NCBI GenBank assembly: GCA_019100305.1
Contig: JAHRHW010000339.1
Span: 1 to 5,034, forward strand
DNA length: 5,034 nt
Source of the DNA: Candidatus Thiodiazotropha taylori
GTDB taxonomy: Bacteria; Pseudomonadota; Gammaproteobacteria; Chromatiales; Chromatiaceae
Direction of reading: 5' to 3'
The notes below the pieces were generated by a model, which saw only the letters and a list, made by a program, of their open reading frames with translations, made no database searches and was not told the DNA's origin. Below are positions 1 to 5,028 of this stretch, piece by piece; position 1 is the first letter of the stretch, and each line of letters starts with the position of its first letter. The translations under genes and the position numbers were made by a program.

Positions 1-858
1 ACCCTGAAAGAGGTGGTTGAGCGGGGTGGTGTATCGCCCGCCGCTCAAGTACTGCATGTTGGGCAACCTGCGGTGACCAAACGGCTGCGCAGTTTGGATA
101 GCTGTTACGGGGTCGCCCTGATGCATCGAGAGGGGAGACGCCTGGAACTGACCCCGGCGGGTGAAAAAGTCTATGAATATGCCTGTCTGGTACTCGATCA
201 TCAGCTCAGCTTGCTGGACGATATCGACTCCCTCTGCAGCGGGCAGAACCGGCTGCGTCTTGAGGTTAACTTTGCCATCGGTGAGCATATGCTGCCTGGT
301 CTTCTGCTCAGGTTCGCCGAACTCTATCCCCAGTACAATATCGAGAGTCGCATGGGTTATTCGCGACACATACAGCGACGCCTGGCAACCGGTTTGTCCG
401 ATCTTGCGCTGTTGGAACAGGCCCCGGATCATCCCGATATTCTGGTGCAGAAGTGGCTTGACGATGAGTTGGTACTGGTATGCGGTCCTGACCATCCCCT
501 CTGGGGTTGTGGATTGCTGCCGGTAACCGGTCTGGAAAAACTTCACTATGTGCTCCGGGAAGCCCGCTCTTCAATGCGTCTGACCCTGGACAAGGCGCTG
601 AAAGATGTTGGTGTCGGAAGTCTGCCGGTGACCATGGAAGTGGGTTCTACCGATACAATCGTGGAGATGTTGCAGCACGGTCGGCATGTCAGCTTCCTGC
701 CGCGATTCACCGTTGATGACGGATTGCGGAACGGTTCACTCTACCACATCAAGATCCAGGGTCTCAGGATCAAACGAACACTCTGGATTGCCCGTACCCG
801 ATCCAATCTGAATAACGATGTGGCCGAAGCCTTCATCTCACTGTTACGCGGAACTTGA
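1..858 (+). CDS. LysR-family transcriptional regulator, 5' end cut off by the window
   Basis: This is a DNA-binding transcriptional regulator of the LysR type, with 285 residues visible before the TGA at 856-858. The frame is open to base 1. The GTG at 13 is probably not the start, because the helix-turn-helix is already under way: visible residues 1-50 hold a winged HTH with the family hallmarks GVSPAAQVLHVGQPAVTKRL and RRLELTPAG. About 10-15 N-terminal residues are therefore probably missing. A linker helix follows. The C-terminal effector-binding domain of two periplasmic-binding-protein-like lobes has recognisable family segments (GEHMLPGLLLRFAELYPQYN, LSDLALLE, DELVLVCGPDHPL, and VLREARSSMR, which resembles the usual ligand-loop RE.GS.TR). 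The effector cannot be read from the sequence. It is codirectional with the aldehyde oxidoreductase operon and 507 bases upstream, so control of that operon is plausible but inferred. No convincing intrinsic terminator follows it. Confidence 0.93.
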   Translation, partial: TLKEVVERGGVSPAAQVLHVGQPAVTKRLRSLDSCYGVALMHREGRRLELTPAGEKVYEYACLVLDHQLSLLDDIDSLCSGQNRLRLEVNFAIGEHMLPGLLLRFAELYPQYNIESRMGYSRHIQRRLATGLSDLALLEQAPDHPDILVQKWLDDELVLVCGPDHPLWGCGLLPVTGLEKLHYVLREARSSMRLTLDKALKDVGVGSLPVTMEVGSTDTIVEMLQHGRHVSFLPRFTVDDGLRNGSLYHIKIQGLRIKRTLWIARTRSNLNNDVAEAFISLLRGT

Positions 859-1012
859 AGCATCGCTCAAGGCAACAGAATTCTCTCCCCATTTTTTCCG
901 CTGAAGTTGCACCCTGTATCGCTGCCTGTTATTCGCCACGCTTGCCGATTGAAGCTGTAGGCTGTGACCCCGGATTGGCTCATTGGCTGCTCTGAATCGT
1001 CTTCCCTATACG

Positions 1013-1060
1013 TGACATTTTGTCATTCCGATATCCATTGTTGTCATTATTTGTCGTTAT
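1013..1060 (+). repeat. TGTC-ladder: short palindrome plus phased TTGTCATT repeats
   Basis: The block opens with a palindrome, TGACA-TTT-TGTCA (1013-1025). TTGTCATT then occurs at 1020-1027 and 1041-1048, and the variant TTGTCGTT at 1051-1058. The last two lie in a tandem 10-mer, TTGTCATTAT then TTGTCGTTAT. The spacings are 21 and 10 bases, close to two turns and one turn of the DNA helix, so the copies would sit on one face. TGTCAT recurs at 1325-1330 and 1340-1345 just before aorA. This looks like a multi-site protein-binding region, possibly for the LysR protein. The binding factor is not known. Confidence 0.45.
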
Positions 1061-1100
1061 TTTCCCGGCCGTTTTTCGAATGCGATTCTCACTCATAAAT

Positions 1101-1128
1101 TAGTTGTAGAAAAAATATTTCCCAACTA
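1101..1128 (+). repeat. Inverted repeat TAGTTG-N16-CAACTA
   Basis: Perfect 6-base arms at 1101-1106 and 1123-1128 flank an A/T-rich spacer. A second short pairing, GAAA (1109-1112) with TTTC (1118-1121), could extend it into an imperfect hairpin. The right arm overlaps the first copy of the 16-base direct repeat at 1115-1130. It may be an operator half-site pair or simply a structured AT-rich stretch. Confidence 0.35.
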
Positions 1129-1183
1129 CTCTAGGAAAAAACCGACGGTTAAATACACAGATACATAATATTTCAAAACTACT
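1115..1183 (+). repeat. 16-base direct repeat, two copies 53 bases apart
   Basis: ATATTTCCCAACTACT (1115-1130) is repeated as ATATTTCAAAACTACT (1168-1183) with 14 of 16 bases identical. The offset of 53 bases is almost exactly five helical turns, so two bound proteins would face the same way and could be joined by a DNA loop or bend. The intervening DNA is very AT-rich. This is a good candidate for a pair of activator or repressor sites controlling aorABC. The protein that binds is not evident. Confidence 0.5.
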
Positions 1184-1189
1184 GTGTAT
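1153..1189 (+). repeat. Inverted repeat ATACACAG-N21-CTGTGTAT
   Basis: Perfect 8-base arms lie at 1153-1160 and 1182-1189, centred near 1171. The second copy of the 16-base direct repeat (1168-1183) falls inside and slightly overlaps the right arm. Such widely spaced dyads can be recognised by dimers or tetramers. LysR-family proteins often bind interrupted dyads, but the classical T-N11-A core is not clearly seen here. Confidence 0.4.
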
Positions 1190-1224
1190 GTACTTTTTTC
1201 ATAGTCAATCCATATTCGGCTGTC

Positions 1225-1238
1225 GGCATAATTGTGCC
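1225..1238 (+). repeat. Short palindrome GGCA-TAATTG-TGCC
   Basis: GGCA (1225-1228) and TGCC (1235-1238) are complementary around an AATT centre, giving a compact 14-base near-palindrome of operator size about 130 bases before the aorA start. The left side (GTCGGCA, 1222-1228) is also the exact reverse complement of TGCCGAC at 1277-1283 in the next hairpin, so the two elements may pair in alternative ways. Confidence 0.35.
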
Positions 1239-1262
1239 TGACCAGTCAATATTATCATCGCT

Positions 1263-1289
1263 AAAACATTCGGTGCTGCCGACTGTTTT
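1263..1289 (+). promoter_or_regulatory. 27-base hairpin or operator upstream of aorA
   Basis: AAAACATTCGG (1263-1273) pairs with CCGACTGTTTT (1279-1289) over 11 positions with one mismatch (T1269/C1283), closing a TGCTG loop. It lies 76 bases before the aorA start. The falling arm ends in TTTT, followed by the T-rich stretch GTATCAATTTT, so it could be a weak Rho-independent terminator or attenuator if transcription starts upstream. As DNA it is equally a good dyad operator. The low GC content of the stem (five G-C pairs) makes the operator reading at least as likely as a terminator. Confidence 0.45.
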
Positions 1290-1346
1290 GTATCAATTTT
1301 AGACTCAACCTGAATTGTTGTGCCTGTCATATGCGGGTATGTCATG

Positions 1347-1356
1347 AAGGAAGGAG
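1347..1356 (+). promoter_or_regulatory. Strong ribosome binding site of aorA
   Basis: The purine-rich AAGGAAGGAG ends 9 bases before the ATG at 1366. An in-frame TGA at 1345-1347 lies just upstream with no other start codon between, so this site fixes the aorA start. Confidence 0.8.
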
Positions 1357-1365
1357 AATAAAAGC

Positions 1366-1845
1366 ATGCAGAGATCCCTGCTTATTGACGCGGATAAGTG
1401 CACAGGATGTGTCCAGTGCGAAATGGCCTGTTCCTATGAAAATGAGGGAATCTTCAATCCCTCGAAATCGAGGATTCGGGTCTTTACCTTTCACCATGAA
1501 GGTCGTTTTGTACCTTACACCTGTACACAGTGTGCTGAAGCCTGGTGCATGCAGGCCTGCCCGGTCGATGCTATCTCACTGGATGTGAATAGCGGTGCCA
1601 AAGTGGTCAGTGCCTCGTTGTGCGTTGGCTGCAAGGTCTGCACCATTGCCTGTCCTTTCGGTACGGTCAACTACAGCACCGCTACCGGCAAGGTAATCAA
1701 GTGTGATCTGTGCGGTGGCGATCCAGCTTGTGCCAAGGCCTGCCCGACAGGGGCCATCACCTATGTGGATGCGGATCAGACCGGATTTGACAAAATGCGC
1801 CAATGGGCAGGTAAAACTGACGCTGGCTCGACAGCTACAGCGTAA
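1366..1845 (+). CDS. aorA: Four-cluster [4Fe-4S] ferredoxin-like subunit of aldehyde oxidoreductase (AorA type)
   Basis: This is the electron-transfer subunit of a three-part aldehyde oxidoreductase, moving electrons between the tungsten subunit and the FAD subunit in the cytoplasm. The 159 residues contain four cysteine groups: C12-x2-C15-x2-C18-x3-C22, C53-x2-C56-x4-C61-x3-C65-P, C86-x2-C89-x2-C92-x3-C96-P and C113-x2-C116-x5-C122-x3-C126-P. These give 16 ligands for four [4Fe-4S] clusters, the pattern of the HycB/NrfC/DmsB-like polyferredoxin family. There is no Tat or Sec signal, unlike many DmsB-type partners of exported enzymes. The tail after about residue 140 is polar and low-complexity (KTDAGSTATA). 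The stop is 16 bases before aorB, so the two genes are cotranscribed. The size (about 17 kDa) and position match AorA of the Aromatoleum enzyme. Taken alone, it could be the Fe-S partner of another oxidoreductase; the neighbours decide. Confidence 0.92.
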   Translation: MQRSLLIDADKCTGCVQCEMACSYENEGIFNPSKSRIRVFTFHHEGRFVPYTCTQCAEAWCMQACPVDAISLDVNSGAKVVSASLCVGCKVCTIACPFGTVNYSTATGKVIKCDLCGGDPACAKACPTGAITYVDADQTGFDKMRQWAGKTDAGSTATA

Positions 1846-1847
1846 TC

Positions 1848-1853
1848 GGGGGG
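1848..1853 (+). promoter_or_regulatory. Atypical G-run ribosome binding site of aorB
   Basis: The only SD-like sequence between the aorA stop and the aorB ATG at 1862 is GGGGGG (1848-1853), ending 8 bases before the start. It can pair with the anti-SD only with G-U wobble. Translation of aorB is probably helped by ribosomes finishing aorA 16 bases upstream, which would favour equal production of the two subunits. Confidence 0.5.
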
Positions 1854-1861
1854 TACTCAAT

Positions 1862-3715
1862 ATGTCTTGGTCAGGAAAATTACTTCGGGTAAACCTCACA
1901 AACGGCACTTGCACTTCGGAAGCCTTGAACATGGCATGGGCGCAGGAGTATCTGGGTCAGCGCGGCCTGGCGAGCAAATATCTTGTTGAAGAGATCGATC
2001 CAAAGGTCGATCCACTGAGTCCTGATAACAAAATGATCATGACCACCGGTCCATTGACAGGCACCATGGCGGCGACCGGGGGTCGCTACTCAGTAGTCAC
2101 CAAAGGTCCGTTGACCAACTGCATCGCCTGTTCCAACTCCGGTGGATTCATTGGTGCTGAGATGCATAACGCTGGCTGGGATATGATCATTTTCGAAGGT
2201 CGCTCAGCCAATCCTGTCTATCTCTATCTGGTCAACGATCAAGCGGAACTGCGTTCGGCGGATGAGATCTGGGGTAAAAGTGTCTGGGAGACTGACGAGT
2301 GGCTGCATGCGACCCATCAGGATCCGATGCTGCGAATTGCAGCGGTAGGTCGTTCTGCTGAGGAGGGCTGCCTGTATGCGGCGATCGTCAATGATCTGCA
2401 TCGTGCCGCCGGACGTTCCGGTGTGGGTACGGTGATGGCGTCGAAAAACCTTAAAGCGGTTGCCATACGCGGTACCCAGGGGGTAGGCAATATCAAAGAC
2501 CCGGCGAAGTTTATGCAGGCGGTCAATGCAGGCAAGCAGGTGTTGGCAGATAACGCGGTCACCGGACAGGGTCTACCGACCTACGGCACCCAGGTACTGA
2601 TGAATGTGATCAATGAGATTGGCGCCCTGCCTACCCGAAATATGAAAGAGGTACAGTTCGAAGGGGCGCAGAACGTTTCCGGAGAGGCGATGCATGAGAA
2701 TCGGCCCACCGACGGTAAACCAAATCTAACCACCAACGCAGGTTGCTTCGGCTGCACCATCGCATGTGGGCGTATTTCAACGGTCGACAAAGGACACTTC
2801 TCGGTAGAGAACAAGCCTCAGTATTGGGGCAATTCCGGTGGTCTTGAGTATGAAGCCGCCTGGGCACTGGGCCCGGATACCGGTGTCGATGATCTGGATG
2901 CACTGACCTATGTGAACTTCATCTGTAACGAGGATGGTTTCGATCCCATCTCGTTCGGTTCTACGGTCGCAGCGGCTATGGAGCTCTACAAAATCGGCGC
3001 CATCAGTGCGGCGGAGACCGGCGGACATGAGCTTAAGTTCGGTTCTGCTGAGAGTCTGGTGTGGGCCGTGGAGACGCTGGTCAGCGGAGAGGGGTTTGGT
3101 AAGGATCTCGGTCTGGGATCGAAGCGGCTTTGTGAAAAGTATGGCCATCCCGAACTCTCCATGACTGTCAAAGGTCAGGAGTTCCCGGCTTACGATCCAC
3201 GGGGTATCCAGGGTATGGGATTGGCTTACGCCACATCCAACCGTGGGGCCTGTCATCTGAGAGGCTATACCGTTGCTTCCGAAGTACTGGGTATTCCTGA
3301 GAAGACCGATCCATTGGCGACCGAAGGCAAGGCCGGTCTGGTGAAGGCGTTTCAGGATGCCACGGCGGCGGTGGACTCCAGTGGCCTCTGTCTGTTTACC
3401 ACCTTTGCCTGGTCCCTGGAGGATATTGCGCCTCAGGTGGATGGCGCCTGTGAGGGTGAGTGGACTGCTGAGCGGATGGCAGAACTGGGTGAGCGGGTCT
3501 GGAACATGGAGCGGGAGTTCAATCTGAAGGCGGGATTGACCGCTGCAGACGACACTCTGCCGAAACGTCTGCTCAAGGAAGCAGCGAATGTGGGGCCTGC
3601 CCAGGGTCGGGTCAACGACCTGGATCAGATGCTGCCCGAGTACTATGAGCTACGCGGCTGGAGCACTGATGGGGTGCCGACAGATGAGACTCGAAAGCGT
3701 CTCGGTCTGGGTTAA
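1862..3715 (+). CDS. aorB: Tungsten-dependent aldehyde:ferredoxin oxidoreductase, catalytic subunit (AorB type)
   Basis: This subunit oxidises aldehydes to carboxylic acids (reversibly) at a tungsten-bis-pyranopterin site, passing electrons through its own [4Fe-4S] cluster to AorA. At 617 residues it is the family's usual length (about 600-620). The start at 1862 gives the conserved N-terminus SGKLLRVNLTNG; the frame stays open upstream but only inside aorA. The N-terminal cofactor domain (about 1-210) contains TTGPLTGT, CSNSGGFIGAE (90-100) and GVGTVMASKNLKAV (188-200). The cluster ligands are C295-x2-C298-x3-C302 and C510 in DSSGLC, corresponding to Cys288/291/295/494 of Pyrococcus furiosus AOR. 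GLEYE (327-331) and H465 in NRGACHLRGY appear to supply the active-site Glu and His. No key residue is missing and there is no signal peptide. Tungsten rather than molybdenum is inferred from the family. The related class II benzoyl-CoA reductase subunit BamB is an alternative, made less likely by the flanking aorA- and aorC-like genes. Confidence 0.93.
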   Translation: MSWSGKLLRVNLTNGTCTSEALNMAWAQEYLGQRGLASKYLVEEIDPKVDPLSPDNKMIMTTGPLTGTMAATGGRYSVVTKGPLTNCIACSNSGGFIGAEMHNAGWDMIIFEGRSANPVYLYLVNDQAELRSADEIWGKSVWETDEWLHATHQDPMLRIAAVGRSAEEGCLYAAIVNDLHRAAGRSGVGTVMASKNLKAVAIRGTQGVGNIKDPAKFMQAVNAGKQVLADNAVTGQGLPTYGTQVLMNVINEIGALPTRNMKEVQFEGAQNVSGEAMHENRPTDGKPNLTTNAGCFGCTIACGRISTVDKGHFSVENKPQYWGNSGGLEYEAAWALGPDTGVDDLDALTYVNFICNEDGFDPISFGSTVAAAMELYKIGAISAAETGGHELKFGSAESLVWAVETLVSGEGFGKDLGLGSKRLCEKYGHPELSMTVKGQEFPAYDPRGIQGMGLAYATSNRGACHLRGYTVASEVLGIPEKTDPLATEGKAGLVKAFQDATAAVDSSGLCLFTTFAWSLEDIAPQVDGACEGEWTAERMAELGERVWNMEREFNLKAGLTAADDTLPKRLLKEAANVGPAQGRVNDLDQMLPEYYELRGWSTDGVPTDETRKRLGLG

Positions 3716-3716
3716 A

Positions 3717-3732
3717 CAATCGCTGAAGATTG
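3717..3732 (+). repeat. Small inverted repeat just after aorB
   Basis: CAATC (3717-3721) and GATTG (3728-3732) flank the six-base loop GCTGAA, starting one base after the aorB stop codon. It is weak alone, but stacked next to the strong hairpin at 3741-3765 it makes the aorB-aorC gap almost fully structured in RNA. Confidence 0.35.
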
Positions 3733-3740
3733 CTCATGGT

Positions 3741-3765
3741 CGTGCCCCCCCTCCAAGGGGGCACG
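3741..3765 (+). promoter_or_regulatory. GC-rich intercistronic hairpin before aorC, with an anti-SD-like loop
   Basis: CGTGCCCCC (3741-3749) pairs perfectly with GGGGGCACG (3757-3765) around a 7-base loop CCTCCAA. No T-run follows, so it is not a normal intrinsic terminator and should let the operon be read through, possibly slowing polymerase or protecting upstream mRNA from 3' exonucleases. The loop bases CCTCC (3750-3754) are the exact complement of GGAGG (3772-3776), the core of the aorC ribosome binding site. The element could therefore tune aorC translation. Confidence 0.65.
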
Positions 3766-3770
3766 GATTT

Positions 3771-3776
3771 AGGAGG
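3771..3776 (+). promoter_or_regulatory. Consensus ribosome binding site of aorC
   Basis: AGGAGG lies 7 bases before the ATG at 3784 and 5 bases after the intercistronic hairpin. It is the best SD match in the operon and fixes the start, from which the protein begins directly with the first Rossmann strand (MHYVVIGAGPAG). Confidence 0.8.
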
Positions 3777-3783
3777 TTAGTGA

Positions 3784-5028
3784 ATGCATTATGTTGTCAT
3801 CGGCGCAGGTCCGGCAGGCGTTACCGCCTGCGACACCTTGCGTGAACAGGATCCCCAATGCCGTATTACGTTGATCGGTGGCGAACCGGAGCCACCCTAT
3901 TCTCGAATGGCGATCCCCTATGTGATGGTTGAGAAGATCGAAGAGCATGGTACCTATCTGAGGCAGAACGACAGCCATTATGCTGAACAGCAGATTGAGA
4001 TGGTCGATGGACCGGTTAAGCGGGTCGATCCTCAGAGCCGACGGGTCGTGCTGGAGAGCGGTTCCGAGGTGGAGTATGACCGTTTGCTGATTGCCACCGG
4101 AGCAACGCCATTGAAGCCACCGATACCGGGTATCGATCTGCCCGGTGTGCACAACTGCTGGACCATGGCGGATACCCGGGCAATCGTGGAACGGGCCAGG
4201 CCTGGCAGCTCCGTGGTCTTGATTGGTGCCGGTTTCATCGGCTGCATCATACTTGAAGCCCTGGTGATGCGGCAGGTCAAACTGACGGTGGTGGAAAAGG
4301 CACCGCGGATGGTGGCCAGAATGATGGACCAAGTGGCCAGTGAGCTACTGCAGGGCTGGTGTGAGAGCAAAGGGGTGGATGTGCACACCAATGCCGGGGT
4401 AACCAGCATCACTCAGCAGGGTGATGGGTTACAGCTCTCTGTGGATAATGGGGAGAATCTGACTGCTGATCTGGTAATCACGGCGATGGGGGTACGGGCC
4501 AATACCGAGTTTCTCGAAGGTTCGGGCATCGAGATCAATGACGGTATCGTGGTCAATTCCCACTTTCAGAGCAACTTTCCGGATATCTATGCGGCCGGCG
4601 ACGTGGCCCAGGGTTTGGACTTCTCCACTGGTCAGAACCAGGTGCAGGCGATTCAGCCCACTTCGGTCGAGCATGGCCGGATGGCGGCGATCAACATGGT
4701 CAGTGATGCAGCCGTCGAGCATCGCGGCAGTCTGAATATGAATGTGCTCGACACCCTAGGGCTGATCTCATCCTCCTTCGGACAGTGGATGGGGGTGGAT
4801 AATGGTGAACAGGCAGTGTTGCTCGATCGGGAAAACTACCGCTATCTGCGGCTTGAGTTCGACGGGGACTACCTGGTTGGTGCCAGCAGTCTGGGGCACA
4901 CCCAACATATCGGTGTACTACGCGGGCTGATTCGTAGCCGGGTTCCACTGGGGGAGTGGAAAGCACGCTTGATGAAGGACCCAACCCGGTTGATGGAGGC
5001 CTATCTTGGTTGTGTGGTGTCAGCGTGA
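3784..5028 (+). CDS. aorC: FAD-dependent NAD(P)H oxidoreductase subunit of aldehyde oxidoreductase (AorC type)
   Basis: This pyridine-nucleotide oxidoreductase of the two-dinucleotide-binding-domain family is predicted to pass electrons between AorA and NAD+ through FAD. It has 414 residues (about 45 kDa), complete. The FAD-binding Rossmann motif is G7-A-G9-P-A-G12 right at the N-terminus, with PYSR (38-41), LLIATGATP (101-109) and the C-terminal FAD signature IYAAGDVA (268-275). The central NAD(P) domain has G148-A-G-F-I-G153, followed by E171 at the end of the second strand; an acid there usually means NADH is preferred over NADPH. There is no CxxxxC redox disulphide and no NADH-oxidase-type active cysteine, so it is not a glutathione- or lipoamide-reductase-like enzyme. 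The C-terminal region (about 320-414) resembles the interface domain of ferredoxin or rubredoxin reductases. Position after aorB, and size, match AorC of Aromatoleum. Taken alone it would be called a generic NAD(P)/FAD oxidoreductase or nitrite-reductase-like subunit. Confidence 0.9.
   Translation: MHYVVIGAGPAGVTACDTLREQDPQCRITLIGGEPEPPYSRMAIPYVMVEKIEEHGTYLRQNDSHYAEQQIEMVDGPVKRVDPQSRRVVLESGSEVEYDRLLIATGATPLKPPIPGIDLPGVHNCWTMADTRAIVERARPGSSVVLIGAGFIGCIILEALVMRQVKLTVVEKAPRMVARMMDQVASELLQGWCESKGVDVHTNAGVTSITQQGDGLQLSVDNGENLTADLVITAMGVRANTEFLEGSGIEINDGIVVNSHFQSNFPDIYAAGDVAQGLDFSTGQNQVQAIQPTSVEHGRMAAINMVSDAAVEHRGSLNMNVLDTLGLISSSFGQWMGVDNGEQAVLLDRENYRYLRLEFDGDYLVGASSLGHTQHIGVLRGLIRSRVPLGEWKARLMKDPTRLMEAYLGCVVSA

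Larger units (their letters stand above)
859..1365 (+). promoter_or_regulatory. Gene-free 507-base leader and control region of the aor operon
   Basis: No credible gene was found on either strand. Composition changes sharply: bases 1081-1200 are about 30% GC by hand count, against clearly GC-richer flanking genes. The stretch holds several repeats, listed separately. Minor ones are a direct repeat ATTGGCT at 974-980 and 982-988, AGTCAAT at 1203-1209 and 1244-1250, and an inverted pair CAATT/AATTG at 1294-1298 and 1313-1317. I could not place a convincing sigma-70 promoter with 16-18 base spacing, a sigma-54 -24/-12 element or a full FNR site. A promoter dependent on an activator is therefore likely. 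Assigning this region to the downstream operon, and not to the end of the regulator transcript, rests on orientation and on repeat density. Confidence 0.6.

Noticed and set aside
13..858. GTG at 13 as the true start of the LysR gene
   Set aside because: The HTH begins almost at once after this codon, and the upstream residues T-L-K-E continue the usual LysR first helix. The gene more likely starts before the window.
1..858. ModE-type molybdate/tungstate regulator, suggested by the LysR-like HTH beside a tungsten enzyme
   Set aside because: The C-terminal part is a LysR effector domain, not the TOBE/MOP domains of ModE.
971..990. Sigma-54 -24/-12 promoter in the repeated ATTGGCT segment
   Set aside because: A GG-N10-GC spacing can be found, but the rest of the TGGCAC/TTGCA consensus is poor and it lies nearly 400 bases from aorA.
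1283..1296. FNR/CRP-type site around TATCAA
   Set aside because: Only the right half ATCAA (1292-1296) is present; the expected TTGAT half four bases upstream is missing.
1331..1588. Open frame of 85 codons on the plus strand before and across aorA
   Set aside because: It overlaps aorA in another frame, has no SD at its ATG, and its product shows no family features, whereas the aorA frame holds the cysteine motifs.
2777..3256. Open frame of 159 codons on the minus strand
   Set aside because: It lies opposite the conserved middle of aorB, has no recognisable motif and no supporting context.
3741..3770. Rho-independent terminator between aorB and aorC
   Set aside because: The stem is strong but is followed by GATTTAGGAGG, not a T-run, and aorC functionally belongs with aorA and aorB. 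An RNA regulatory or stability element fits better.
3769..4332. Open frame of 187 codons on the minus strand
   Set aside because: It lies opposite aorC, is rich in His, Arg and Cys as typical antisense shadows are, has no recognisable domain, and aorC has clear family motifs over the same bases.
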